53,170 bases of DNA from Bacteroidota bacterium. Lineage in GTDB: Bacteria > Bacteroidota > Bacteroidia > Bacteroidales > Rikenellaceae. Positions 34,438-43,518 of this stretch are shown piece after piece. The translations under genes and the position numbers were made by a program. Numbering within the stretch: the stretch's first letter is position 1; the number at the start of each line of letters is the position of its first letter. The notes beneath the pieces were generated by a model. The model was not told the DNA's origin, searched no databases, and was given only the letters and a program-made list of their open reading frames with translations. The DNA lies in NCBI GenBank assembly GCA_023443765.1, contig JAEZTA010000046.1:1-53170 (forward strand). Direction: 5' to 3'.

Positions 34438-35475
34438 ATGAAACGCTTCGTGCGAAATACGGCGGCATGCGCCCTTGCGGCTCTCGGCTGCGCCTGCATG
34501 GACTACGGACCGCTCCCCGAGGAGCCGTTCAACCAGACGGCGCGCGGGGTATTCATCACGTGCGAAGGCAACTTCATGTGGGACAACGCCTCGCTTTCGT
34601 TCTACAACCCTGCGACGCGGACGGTCGAAAACGAAATCTTCCTGCGCGCCAACGGCATGAAACTCGGCGACGTGGCGCAGTCGATGACCATCCGCGACGG
34701 GCGGGGTTACGTCGTGGTCAACAATTCGGGCGTGGTTTACGTGATCGACACCGACACCTACCGCGTTACGGGGCTGATCGAAGGCGTCGTCTCCCCGCGC
34801 TACATCCATTTCACCAACGACACCACGGCCTACATCACGGACCTCTACGATCCGCGCATCACGGTCGTAGACACGCGCAATAACCGCATCCGGAGCCGGA
34901 TCGGCATGAACGGCCACAAATCGACCGAACAGATGGTCCAGTGGGGCGACCGGGTCTTTGTCAACTGCTGGTCGTACGACAACAAAATCCTCGTCGTCGA
35001 CGCCGCCCGCAACATGCTGGTCGATTCGATCGAAGTAGGCTGGCAGCCTTCGTCGCTGGCCCTCGACCGCCACGGAAAACTCTGGACTGCGACCGACGGA
35101 CGCGACGGGGAGGCTCCCGCGCTGTGGCGCATCGACGCCCGGACGCAACAGATCGAACAACGCTTCGACCTCCCGGCCGAACTCCGGCCTTCGGAACTGA
35201 CGCTCAACGGCACGCGCGACACGCTCTACTACATCGGCCGCGACATCTGGCGCATGCCCGTCATCGCCGAATCGCTCCCCGCAAGCCCTTTCTTACCCTA
35301 CTCCGAGACCATCTATTACGGGCTGGCAGTCGACCCCGACACCTCGGAAGTCTACGTCGCCGACGCCATCGACTACGTGCAGCACGCCGTGGTCTACCGC
35401 TTCACGCCGCGCGGCGTACCGGTGGACACGATCCGCGTCGGCATAACCCCCGGAGCCTTCTGTTTCAAACGATAA
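34438..35475 (+). CDS. BtuG-like surface lipoprotein, beta-propeller, cobalamin binding
   Basis: 345 residues. A lipoprotein signal has its lipid-bearing cysteine at residue 18 (LAALGC). The rest is a YncE/DUF5074-type seven-bladed propeller with repeats such as VVYVIDTDTYRVTGLI, RITVVDTRNNRIRSRI and EVYVADAIDYVQHAVVYRF. Bacteroides BtuG, encoded with BtuB under cobalamin riboswitches, binds B12 at the cell surface with very high affinity and passes it to BtuB. The riboswitch and the downstream receptor make this assignment strong. Confidence 0.85.
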   Translation: MKRFVRNTAACALAALGCACMDYGPLPEEPFNQTARGVFITCEGNFMWDNASLSFYNPATRTVENEIFLRANGMKLGDVAQSMTIRDGRGYVVVNNSGVVYVIDTDTYRVTGLIEGVVSPRYIHFTNDTTAYITDLYDPRITVVDTRNNRIRSRIGMNGHKSTEQMVQWGDRVFVNCWSYDNKILVVDAARNMLVDSIEVGWQPSSLALDRHGKLWTATDGRDGEAPALWRIDARTQQIEQRFDLPAELRPSELTLNGTRDTLYYIGRDIWRMPVIAESLPASPFLPYSETIYYGLAVDPDTSEVYVADAIDYVQHAVVYRFTPRGVPVDTIRVGITPGAFCFKR

Positions 35476-35488
35476 ATTCAACCGCATT

Positions 35489-36412
35489 ATGAAAAAATAC
35501 GCATTTCTCCTGCTTTTAGCCACCGCCTGCAACTCGGGCGAAACGATCACGACAACCGAGATCGAAGAACCCGCATCGGCGGTCGTCGAATACACCCCCG
35601 CACCGGGGCAGTTCATCAACAGCGCCACAGCCGGATTCGGCACGACGGCCATCACGACGGCCGCAGATGCCGTGGCCTATGCCGAGCGTCGCCTGTCCAT
35701 GGGCGGCGACCCCGATCCCGACAGTCCGACGGTCAATTACGGCTTCGTGACGCTCGGAGGCTGGGGCGGCTACCTCGTCGTCCGCTTCGACACCCCGGTG
35801 GTCAACACGGGCGGTTACGATCTCTACGTCACGGGCAACTCGTTCAACGGCTCCTCGGAACCGGGTATCGTCTGGGTAGCCCAGGATGCCAACGGCGACG
35901 GATCGCCCGCAGGCGAAACCTGGTACGAGCTCAAAGGCAGCGAGTACGGCAACGCCAAAACCATCTTAGGCTACGAAGTGACCTACACCGAGCAGGCCGA
36001 CGGCAGCATTGCGTGGACCGACAATCAGACACCCGCCAACAGCGGCACGATCGACCGCGTCGCCCTGCACGCACAGGCCAGCTACGCCCCGGCATGGGTC
36101 AAAACCACGACCTACCAGGGCACGCGCCTGCCCGATAACGTCACCTACGACGAGACGAAGGACCTCTACGTCATGTCGGCCTTCGCATGGGGTTATGCCG
36201 ACAACAGCTCGACGATCGACGGTGTGGGCGTGAAAAACCGCTTCAAGATTTCGAATGCCGTCGACAAGGACGGCAACCCCGCCAACCTCACGCAGATCGA
36301 CTTCATGAAGGTCCAGACGGGCGTGAACTGCAAGGCCGGGAACGGCGTGGGCGAAATATCGACCGAGGTCTGCGGCATCGGCTGCTACCGCATCGTCACC
36401 AAAACCGAATAA
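35489..36412 (+). CDS. Cobalamin-operon surface lipoprotein, function uncertain
   Basis: 307 residues with a lipoprotein signal (LLATAC, cysteine 14). The mature part looks like an all-beta extracellular protein: GGWGGYLVVRFDTPVVNTGG, YDLYVTGNSF, WYELKGSEYGNAKTI, and VDGVGVKNRFKI-like patterns. Proteins like this are encoded in Bacteroidota B12-uptake loci between BtuG and BtuB. Some such lipoproteins (BtuH) bind B12, but I cannot show that this one belongs to that family. It lies 13 bp after the BtuG-like gene. Confidence 0.75.
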   Translation: MKKYAFLLLLATACNSGETITTTEIEEPASAVVEYTPAPGQFINSATAGFGTTAITTAADAVAYAERRLSMGGDPDPDSPTVNYGFVTLGGWGGYLVVRFDTPVVNTGGYDLYVTGNSFNGSSEPGIVWVAQDANGDGSPAGETWYELKGSEYGNAKTILGYEVTYTEQADGSIAWTDNQTPANSGTIDRVALHAQASYAPAWVKTTTYQGTRLPDNVTYDETKDLYVMSAFAWGYADNSSTIDGVGVKNRFKISNAVDKDGNPANLTQIDFMKVQTGVNCKAGNGVGEISTEVCGIGCYRIVTKTE

Positions 36413-36418
36413 CGCGGC

Positions 36419-38473
36419 GTGCTCCGGAGTGCAACCCTGCTCGTCTGTCTGGCCTGCGCAGCGCCCGCTGCGGCGCAGCGGGATTCGACGGCCCGCACGG
36501 TCGCAATCGAGCGCGTGGAGATCGCCGGGCAGCGGCCCATGAAGGAGATCGGCGTACAGCGCACGGCGCTCGACAGCGCCATCCTGCGCGACAACATCAG
36601 CGCCTCGCTGGCCGACGCCCTGAGCACGGGATCGACCATCTTCATCAAATCCTACGGCCGGGCCACGCTTTCGACCGCCTCGTTCCGCGGCACAGCCCCC
36701 TCGCACACGCAGGTAACCTGGAACGGCATGAAGGTCAACTCCCCGATGCTGGGGCAGGTCGACTTTTCGCTGATTCCCTCCTACTTCATCGACGACGCCT
36801 CGATCTACCACGGAGCCAGTTCGGTGGGCATCACCGGAGGCGGACTGGGCGGCGCCATTACGCTGGCGACCAAAGCCCCGGAGGAAAAGGGACTGGGGCT
36901 GCGTTACGTGCAGGGCATCGGGTCGTTCACGACCTTCGACGAGTTCCTGCGCCTGAGCTACCACGGCGAGCGGTGGAGTTCGTCGACGCGCGTACTGGTC
37001 AGCACCTCGGAAAACGATTTCCGTTACCGCAACTACGACAGCAAGAACTTCGTCACGGACGAAAACGGGCAGGTCATCGACAACTACTACCCCCTGCAAC
37101 GCAACCGCAACGGCGCATTCCGCGACATACACGTCATGCAGGAGGTCTACCACACCACGCACGGCGGCGACCGCCTGTCGCTGGCGGCATGGTACATGGA
37201 TTCGCACCGCGGGCTGGCCCTGCTGACCTCCGACCGTAACTCCACGCGCGAAAAGCGCAACTCGCAGGACGAGCGCACGCTGCGCGCCGTCGCCGGATGG
37301 GACCGCCTGCGCGGAGGCCTCAAACTGAGCGCAAAAGCCGGTTACACCTACTCCGACCTGCGCTACCTGATGGAATCCGACCCCGACGGGCAGGGTAATT
37401 TCGCGCCGGTAACCGATGCGCGCAGCCGCATCCACACCTTCTTCGCCAAAGCCGAGGCGGAGTATGCGCTGGGCGAGAAATGGCTCTTCACAGCCAACAC
37501 CACCGCCCACCAGCACCGCGTGCACAGCGGCGACATGTCGGTGATCGACGCCACCTCGGGCCGCCGGGCCGACACGCTCTACCGGCAGCAACGGTTCGAA
37601 CTCTCGGCCTTTGCAGCCGTCAAGTGGCGCCCCGTGCCCCGGCTGGGCCTCGCAGCGGACCTGCGCTGGGAGCTCTACGGCAACCGCTCGACGCCCGTTA
37701 TTCCGGCGCTGTTCGCCGACTGGCTCCTGTCCCGGCGCGGCAATATCGTCGTGAAGGCTTCGGCGGCCCGCAACTACCGTTTCCCCACCCTCAACGACCT
37801 CTATTTCCAACCCGGCGGCAACCCCGACCTGAAGCCCGAACGCGGGTGGACCTACGACGCAGGGGCCGAAACGTCGCTCAAAGGCGAACGAAAATCGCTG
37901 CGTGCGTCGCTCACGGCATTCGATTCGCGCATCGACGACTGGATTCTCTGGATCGAAACCACGAAGCAGGGCGTCTACACCCCGATCAACGTCCGCCGTG
38001 TGCACAGCTACGGCGTCGAGGCGAAGCTCTCGGCCCACGCCACGACCACCGGCGGCTGGCGGCTGGCCTTCGATGGCAACTGCGCCTGGACCCGCTCGGT
38101 CAACCGCGGCGACAAGTTCTCCCCGGCGGACGAATCGGTCGGCAAGCAGTTGGTCTACATACCCGTCTGGTCGGCGGCGTTCACCGCGCGCGTGGCGTGG
38201 CGGCACTGGGAGCTGAGTTACAAATGGAACTGGTACAGCGAGCGTTTCACCATGTCGAGCAACAACCTCGGGGTCCTGGGGCGCGTGAAACCCTACTTCA
38301 TGAGCGACCTCTCGCTCGAAAAGGGGATCGAACTGCGCTGGGCGACGCTGTCGCTCAAAGGCGTCATTTACAACCTGCTGAACGAGGAGTACCAGTCAGT
38401 GCTCTCACGGCCGATGCCGCGCCTCAACGCCTCGTTCTTCATCGGCATAACCCCCCGCTTCCGCAAACGATGA
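36419..38473 (+). CDS. btuB: TonB-dependent outer-membrane cobalamin receptor (BtuB-like)
   Basis: 684 residues starting with GTG (6 bp after the previous stop). A signal peptide ends near PAAAQ (20); no STN or carboxypeptidase-like domain precedes the plug (about 30-150; SLADALSTGSTIFIKSYGR, YHGASSVGITGGGLGG), then a 22-strand type barrel ending in NASFFIGITPRFRKR. The position behind a cobalamin riboswitch and a BtuG-like gene identifies the ligand as B12 or a related corrinoid. The stop overlaps the start of the AlkD-like gene by 4 bp. Confidence 0.9.
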   Translation: MLRSATLLVCLACAAPAAAQRDSTARTVAIERVEIAGQRPMKEIGVQRTALDSAILRDNISASLADALSTGSTIFIKSYGRATLSTASFRGTAPSHTQVTWNGMKVNSPMLGQVDFSLIPSYFIDDASIYHGASSVGITGGGLGGAITLATKAPEEKGLGLRYVQGIGSFTTFDEFLRLSYHGERWSSSTRVLVSTSENDFRYRNYDSKNFVTDENGQVIDNYYPLQRNRNGAFRDIHVMQEVYHTTHGGDRLSLAAWYMDSHRGLALLTSDRNSTREKRNSQDERTLRAVAGWDRLRGGLKLSAKAGYTYSDLRYLMESDPDGQGNFAPVTDARSRIHTFFAKAEAEYALGEKWLFTANTTAHQHRVHSGDMSVIDATSGRRADTLYRQQRFELSAFAAVKWRPVPRLGLAADLRWELYGNRSTPVIPALFADWLLSRRGNIVVKASAARNYRFPTLNDLYFQPGGNPDLKPERGWTYDAGAETSLKGERKSLRASLTAFDSRIDDWILWIETTKQGVYTPINVRRVHSYGVEAKLSAHATTTGGWRLAFDGNCAWTRSVNRGDKFSPADESVGKQLVYIPVWSAAFTARVAWRHWELSYKWNWYSERFTMSSNNLGVLGRVKPYFMSDLSLEKGIELRWATLSLKGVIYNLLNEEYQSVLSRPMPRLNASFFIGITPRFRKR

Positions 38474-39150
38474 CCATTCGCGAACAACTCCTCGAAATGG
38501 CCGAGCCCCGTTACCGGGACTTCACGATGCCCCTGATGCCGGGTGTAAAGAACGTGATCGGCATCCGCCTGCCGCTGCTGCGCAAAATCGCCCGCGAGAT
38601 CGTCCGCGGCGACTGGCGCACATACCTCGCCCAGGCCGAAGAGCTCTATTTCGAGGAACGGATGTTGCAGGGCATGGTGATCGGGTATGCCAAATGCCCG
38701 CCCGAAGAGAAACTCGGATACGTCGCGCGCTTTGTCCCCAAAATCGACAACTGGGCCGTCTGCGACTGCTTCTGCTGGAAGCTCAAAGCCTCCGAACGCG
38801 AACCGATGTGGCAGTTTATCCAGCCCTATTTCCGCTCGGCTGCCGAATACGACCAGCGTTTTGCCGTGGTAATGGCGCTGGGTAATTTTGTGGACGGGGA
38901 GCACCTCGAAGCGCTGTTCGGACACTTCGAAGCCTTCCGCCACGAAGGTTACTACGCCCGCATGGGCGTAGCGTGGGCCGTGTCGGTCTGCTTCATCCGG
39001 TTTCCCGAACGGACGATGCGCTGGCTGAGCGCGGAGTGCCCGCTCGACGACTGGACCTACAACAAGTCGTTGCAGAAGATCGTCGAGTCGTACCGCGTCA
39101 CGGACATCGACAAGGCCGCGGTCCGGGCCCTGAAGCGGCGCGCAAAATAA
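38470..39150 (+). CDS. AlkD-like DNA alkylation repair protein
   Basis: 226 residues of the AlkD/AlkC-type HEAT-repeat family: YRDFTMPLMPGVKNVIGIRLPLLRKIA-like N-terminus, then FVPKIDNWAVCDCF and FVDGEHLE, and SLQKIVESYRVT. AlkD of Bacillus excises positively charged alkylated bases. It overlaps btuB by ATGA, so it is translationally coupled to a riboswitch-controlled operon, which is unexpected. The frame also reads through upstream inside btuB, but only the start at 38470 matches the family. Confidence 0.88.
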   Translation: MTIREQLLEMAEPRYRDFTMPLMPGVKNVIGIRLPLLRKIAREIVRGDWRTYLAQAEELYFEERMLQGMVIGYAKCPPEEKLGYVARFVPKIDNWAVCDCFCWKLKASEREPMWQFIQPYFRSAAEYDQRFAVVMALGNFVDGEHLEALFGHFEAFRHEGYYARMGVAWAVSVCFIRFPERTMRWLSAECPLDDWTYNKSLQKIVESYRVTDIDKAAVRALKRRAK

Positions 39151-39184
39151 CCGGAGCCGCCGGGACGGATTCGGAAAATAATAT

Positions 39185-39192
39185 TATCTTTG
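39185..39192 (+). promoter_or_regulatory. Possible -7 box for the polyprenol-phosphate glycosyltransferase gene
   Basis: TATCTTTG matches TAnnTTTG and lies 26 bp before the ATG at 39219. The -33 region is not convincing. Confidence 0.5.
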
Positions 39193-39218
39193 TATTACAA
39201 AAAGATACGACACCCGCC

Positions 39219-39938
39219 ATGCGCAAACTGGTAATTATTCCGACCTATAACGAAAAAGAGAACATTTCGGCGATGATCGACAAGGTCTTCTCGCTGTCCG
39301 AACCCTTTGAGATGCTCGTCATCGACGACGGTTCGCCCGACGGCACGGCCGCGATCGTCAAGGAGCGCCAGAAGGAGTTCCCGGGGACGCTCCACCTGCT
39401 GGAACGCGCCGGGAAACAGGGCCTCGGAACGGCCTACCTGACGGGATTCCGCTGGGGACTGGAGAACGGATTCGATTACATCTGCGAAATGGACTGCGAT
39501 TTTTCGCACAACCCCGACGACCTCGTGCGCCTCTACCAGGCTGCCGCCGAAGGTAACGACGTGGTGGTGGGTTCACGTTACGTGCAGGGTGTCAACGTCG
39601 TCAACTGGCCGATGTCGCGCCTGCTGATGTCCTACTTCGCCTCGATGTACGTGCGCATCGTCACGCGCATGCCGCTGCGCGACGCCACCGCCGGATTCGT
39701 CTGCTACTCGCGCCGGGCGCTGGAAACCATCGACCTCGACGCGATCCGCATGAAGGGTTACGGCTTCCAGATCGAGATGAAATACTCGGCATGGCGGCTG
39801 GGGATGAAACTCAAAGAGGTGTCGATCATCTTCGTCGAACGCCGTGAGGGAACGTCGAAAATGAGCGGCGGAATCTTCGGGGAAGCCTTCTTCGGAGTGC
39901 TCAAACTCCCCTTCCGCAAGATCCGTAAACGTCAGTAG
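39219..39938 (+). CDS. Polyprenol-phosphate sugar synthase (DPM1-like GT2)
   Basis: 239 residues. The GT2 fold begins LVIIPTYNEKENI, with the nucleotide-sugar aspartates IDDGSPDGT and EMDCDFSHNPDDL, and a C-terminal RREGTSKMSGGIF. No C-terminal membrane domain is present, as in the soluble DPM1-type enzymes that charge undecaprenyl or dolichyl phosphate with mannose or glucose. The convergent GtrA and ArnT/PMT-type genes 27 bp away could use or flip its product (inference). Confidence 0.93.
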   Translation: MRKLVIIPTYNEKENISAMIDKVFSLSEPFEMLVIDDGSPDGTAAIVKERQKEFPGTLHLLERAGKQGLGTAYLTGFRWGLENGFDYICEMDCDFSHNPDDLVRLYQAAAEGNDVVVGSRYVQGVNVVNWPMSRLLMSYFASMYVRIVTRMPLRDATAGFVCYSRRALETIDLDAIRMKGYGFQIEMKYSAWRLGMKLKEVSIIFVERREGTSKMSGGIFGEAFFGVLKLPFRKIRKRQ

Positions 39939-39942
39939 GAAA

Positions 39943-39967
39943 AACCGGGAACGGAATACGCCCGGTT
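39943..39967. terminator. Weak bidirectional hairpin between convergent genes
   Basis: AACCGGG (39943-39949) pairs with CCCGGTT (39961-39967), with A/T flanks on both sides. Confidence 0.45.
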
Positions 39968-40334
39968 AAAAGGTGAAGAAATAATTCATAAAGAAATTCC
40001 AGAACGTCACGACGCCGATGGCAAAGAGTTTCGCCAGGTAGAAATTCAGGTGGAACCGGTCGTGCAGGACGTAGATGGTGGCGTTGTTGATCACCAACCC
40101 GACAGCCGCGATGCCCAGGAACCGAAAGTACTGGCCCGTGATGTCGGGATTTTCGTTCTGGAACGTCCAGATGCGGTTGAGAACGTAGTTCGAAGTCGAA
40201 GCACAGAGGAATCCCAGTGAATTGGCCACGTATTTATTCAGCCGCAGCCACTCCTTGCAGAGGTAGGTGATGCCGAAATCGACGAAGACGCCCGAGCCGC
40301 CGACGACGCAGAATTTAATGAATTGCTCAATCAT
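39966..40334 (-). CDS. GtrA-family membrane protein
   Basis: 122 residues with four membrane segments and the GtrA pattern FIKFCVVGGSGVFVDFGITYL, then WTFQNENP and FWNFFMNYFFTF. GtrA proteins are thought to flip polyprenol-linked sugars or assist surface-polysaccharide glucosylation. It follows the glycosyltransferase gene with an ATGA overlap. Confidence 0.93.
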   Translation of the reverse strand: MIEQFIKFCVVGGSGVFVDFGITYLCKEWLRLNKYVANSLGFLCASTSNYVLNRIWTFQNENPDITGQYFRFLGIAAVGLVINNATIYVLHDRFHLNFYLAKLFAIGVVTFWNFFMNYFFTF

Positions 40335-42043
40335 ATTTTACCGACCTCCGTCGGGACGGATTTTCCGTTAAACCAATTCGTATAGCCTTCGCGGCGCAGC
40401 GCAAAGCCCACGTCGAAAGTCTCATCGGCCAACTGCGGCAGGACGGTGAATGTGACGGTGCGCGTCAGCTTATCGTCGGCCGGAATCCGGAACGACTCCC
40501 CGGTCGGGAATTCGTCGACCCGAAAACGGCCGTGTTTCCACAGCATCACCAGTTGCACATCGCCCCGCCCCACTTCGATCGCATAGGGATAGGGATTCGT
40601 GATGCGCAGCTCAAGGTGCAGCGTTTCGCCCGGGACGACCTTTTCGGGCAGGCCCGAGATGGCGACATCCACCAGGCGCACGGGGTGGAACTCCGGGTCG
40701 ACGAACCACGTGAAATGCTTTCCGTTGGCCATCCGGATAGTCTGCACCTGCCGGGTGCTGTCCGACGCCATTCCGTCGGGGCACTCGATGAGCACCTCCC
40801 GGTCGATGAAACGCGTATCGTCGTCGCGGAACTGCCATTGGTGGGTGCGATAGCGGATGTTGGGCTGGCAGTAGGCCTCGCCGCCCGTATAAAACGCATA
40901 TTTGGCGGCAACGGCGTAACCGTAACGGAAAACCACCGGACGGCCGTCGGCCGCTTCGGCGATGGCGGCATAACTCTCCGGATTGTTGAACACTTCGAAG
41001 CGGATACCCAGCGGGTTGAAGATCATCACGAGGCGCACCAGGGCGATCAGCCCGATGGTCACGCCTCCGGCCCACATCAGATAACGGCGCGTACGGGAAT
41101 GCCGCCGTGCATAGGTGAAAAGCACGTACACCAGACCGAAGCAGGCAACGATGACCCACTGGGGCTGGACGTACCCGCGCAGCGACGAGAGCACGAAGAA
41201 GGCGATGAAGGCGACGGGCAGGAGTTTCAACGCCCGGGCGACGGGCGTTTGCGGCTTCACCTTCCGCCATGCCTGCACATAGAGCGGCAGGAAGAAGGGG
41301 TTGAAGACCACCAGCATGTTGGCCAGGAACTCGAAGACATAGTTGGGCTTGAAGACCGAATTGCGGCCCGAAAGGTGGTAGGCGAACGACGCCCAGTCGT
41401 GCTCGTACTGCCACACGAGGTGCGGCACGAGCAGCAGCAGCGCCACGGCGCCGCTCAGATAGAGCGCCGGACGCAGCAACTGGCGCGGGTTGGCGGCCAG
41501 CGCGAAAAGGACCACCAGCGCACCGTGGTATTTGCTGTAAGCCATCAGCGCCATGGCGGCGCCCATCCACAGCCACGCCCAGCGGCGTTCTTCGGAGAAC
41601 CATTTGAAAGTCAGCAGGAACAGCGCCGTGGTAAACATCAGCGGCCCGTCAGGCACGGCGATGAAACCGTAGAGCTGGAGCATCAGCGTCGCAGCCGACA
41701 GCACGACGAACAGCCCGGCGTCGCGCCGGTCGGCGTCTGCCGGACGGATCAGGCGCCACAGGATCCAGAGGTAGAGGGGTTGCAGCACGGTGAAGAAAAA
41801 CCGCACGCCCAGTTCCCCGCCGAAGAGGTGTTCCCCGGCCCAGACCAGCAACGCCGTCACGGGCGGATGGTCGAAATATCCCCACGCGAGCCGCTCGGCA
41901 AACATGTGGTAGTAGGCCTCGTCGTTGGCAAGCTCGGTAAAACCGGCCTGCACAAGGTTTGCAACCCACCACACCCCGAGCCACAGGAGGACCAGCCGAT
42001 CGGCCCCCAGCGAGGCATATGACTTTTTGAAAGATGCTTTCAT
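40331..42043 (-). CDS. ArnT/PMT-type membrane glycosyltransferase
   Basis: 570 residues, start taken at 42043 (MKASFKKSYASLG). About ten to twelve membrane segments; the first periplasmic loop carries ELANDEAYYHMFAERLAWGYFDHPP, the D-E and DHPP pattern of the GT-C fold ArnT/PMT family. A C-terminal soluble domain of about 150 residues follows. It would transfer a sugar from a polyprenyl carrier to lipid or protein in the periplasm. A TACCTTTG box (42053-42060) sits just upstream. Confidence 0.9.
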   Translation of the reverse strand: MKASFKKSYASLGADRLVLLWLGVWWVANLVQAGFTELANDEAYYHMFAERLAWGYFDHPPVTALLVWAGEHLFGGELGVRFFFTVLQPLYLWILWRLIRPADADRRDAGLFVVLSAATLMLQLYGFIAVPDGPLMFTTALFLLTFKWFSEERRWAWLWMGAAMALMAYSKYHGALVVLFALAANPRQLLRPALYLSGAVALLLLVPHLVWQYEHDWASFAYHLSGRNSVFKPNYVFEFLANMLVVFNPFFLPLYVQAWRKVKPQTPVARALKLLPVAFIAFFVLSSLRGYVQPQWVIVACFGLVYVLFTYARRHSRTRRYLMWAGGVTIGLIALVRLVMIFNPLGIRFEVFNNPESYAAIAEAADGRPVVFRYGYAVAAKYAFYTGGEAYCQPNIRYRTHQWQFRDDDTRFIDREVLIECPDGMASDSTRQVQTIRMANGKHFTWFVDPEFHPVRLVDVAISGLPEKVVPGETLHLELRITNPYPYAIEVGRGDVQLVMLWKHGRFRVDEFPTGESFRIPADDKLTRTVTFTVLPQLADETFDVGFALRREGYTNWFNGKSVPTEVGKI

Positions 42044-42052
42044 ACCGGGAAG

Positions 42053-42060
42053 CAAAGGTA
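42053..42060 (-). promoter_or_regulatory. Probable -7 box of the glycosyltransferase/GtrA operon
   Basis: TACCTTTG on the minus strand matches TAnnTTTG, 9 bp before the chosen start codon. No TTG at the usual distance. Confidence 0.45.
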
Positions 42061-42244
42061 GAAAAATTTCTCCGTTCCGCCTAAAAATGCCCCGGATTGT
42101 CCCCGAAAAGCGCGACGCCTTCACGCCGGGCCTGTTTACGGTCGGAATTTGCGGCGTAGACCAAGGCGAAAACAGGGCGGCGGATTATTTTTTCAGCCCG
42201 GGACAGGGAGGGTTTGGCGAAAATGAATTACTTTTGCAATCGCT

Positions 42245-43012
42245 ATGAAAACCAGACATGAACTGACCGAAATCCTCGATTTCATTGCGGATTATTCGAC
42301 CTATCTGCTCGCGTCCGGCGTCCACACTTCGCGTGTGATCCGCAACTCGCAGCGCATCGGCGCATCGCAGGGGGTCGACATCCAGTTATCGAGTTTCCAG
42401 AAAAGCACGATCCTCACCGTCCGCGACGAAGAGAACGGCGAAGCCATCACCCGCGTGGTGCGGATTCCGGCCCTCCCGATCAGCTTCGAGCGCAACTCCG
42501 ATCTCAGCGCCCTGAGCTGGGACGCCGTCGACGAGCAGCTGCCGCTGGGCGAAATCCGCCGGCGTTACGGGGAGCTGATCGAAAAACCGCGCATCGACCC
42601 GATTTTCGTGCTGGTGACCGTCGGGCTGGCCAACGCCTCGTTCTGCCGGCTCTTCGGCGGCGACTGGACGGCCGTGGGCATCGTCTTCACGGCGACGCTC
42701 GTCGGCTTCGCGGCCCGGCAGCGGATGCAGGCGCACGGCGTCAACCATTTCCTGATCTTCATCATCTCGGCCTTCATGGCGTCGCTCTGCGCATCGTCGG
42801 CCCTGCGTTTCGACTGCACGGCGGAGACGGCCCTCGCCACGAGCGTACTGTACCTCGTGCCGGGCGTACCGCTGATCAACGGCGTGATCGACATCGTCGA
42901 AGGCCACATCCTGATCGGATTCAGCCGCCTGATCAACGCTCTGCTGCTGATTATCTGCATCGCCATCGGACTTTCGGCGACGCTGCTCATGGTTAAAAAC
43001 AGCCTGCTATGA
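42245..43012 (+). CDS. Threonine/serine exporter, ThrE N-terminal part
   Basis: 255 residues. A cytoplasmic domain (about 1-110; YSTYLLASGVHTSRVIRNSQRIGASQG) is followed by five membrane segments with VPLINGVIDIVEGHI. This is the DUF1212 half of the ThrE exporter family; in many bacteria the exporter is split into two genes. The next gene supplies the second half and overlaps by ATGA. A TACTTTTG box is at 42229-42236. Confidence 0.9.
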   Translation: MKTRHELTEILDFIADYSTYLLASGVHTSRVIRNSQRIGASQGVDIQLSSFQKSTILTVRDEENGEAITRVVRIPALPISFERNSDLSALSWDAVDEQLPLGEIRRRYGELIEKPRIDPIFVLVTVGLANASFCRLFGGDWTAVGIVFTATLVGFAARQRMQAHGVNHFLIFIISAFMASLCASSALRFDCTAETALATSVLYLVPGVPLINGVIDIVEGHILIGFSRLINALLLIICIAIGLSATLLMVKNSLL

Positions 43013-43509
43013 TCGCTGTGGACATCCTTCTCGACGGGCTTTTCGCGGCCGTGGCGGCCGTCGGTTTCGGCGCCATCTCCGATCCCCCGATGCGGGCCTT
43101 CCCGCGCATCGCGCTGCTGGCCGCCGTGGGACATGCCCTGCGGTTCTGCCTGATGAACTACAACGGCACGGACATCGCCACTTCGTCGCTCTGCGCAGCG
43201 ATGGTCATCGGATTCGGCAGTCTCTGGCTGGGCCGGGGCATCCGCTGCCCGATGACGGCGCTCTACATCCCGGCGCTGCTGCCGATGGTTCCGGGCATCT
43301 ATGCTTACAAGACGGTCTTCTCGCTCATCATGTTCCTCCAGTCGCTCAACGACCCGGGACAGGGCATGCAGTACATGCAGTTGTTCTTCCTCAACGCGAC
43401 CGTATCGCTGAGCGTGATCGCCCTGCTGGCCGCGGGAGCTACCCTGCCGATCTTCGTCTTCAACCGCCGTGCCTTCTCGCTCACGCGGCGCGCAAAAAAC
43501 AACAAATAA
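43009..43509 (+). CDS. Threonine/serine exporter, ThrE C-terminal part
   Basis: 166 residues with four to five membrane segments (DUF3815 half of ThrE: FAAVAAVGFGAISDPP, LPMVPGIYAYKTVF). It is translated from an ATG overlapping the first-half stop. Together the two should export L-threonine and L-serine. Confidence 0.9.
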   Translation: MIAVDILLDGLFAAVAAVGFGAISDPPMRAFPRIALLAAVGHALRFCLMNYNGTDIATSSLCAAMVIGFGSLWLGRGIRCPMTALYIPALLPMVPGIYAYKTVFSLIMFLQSLNDPGQGMQYMQLFFLNATVSLSVIALLAAGATLPIFVFNRRAFSLTRRAKNNK

Positions 43510-43518
43510 ACACCCTGC

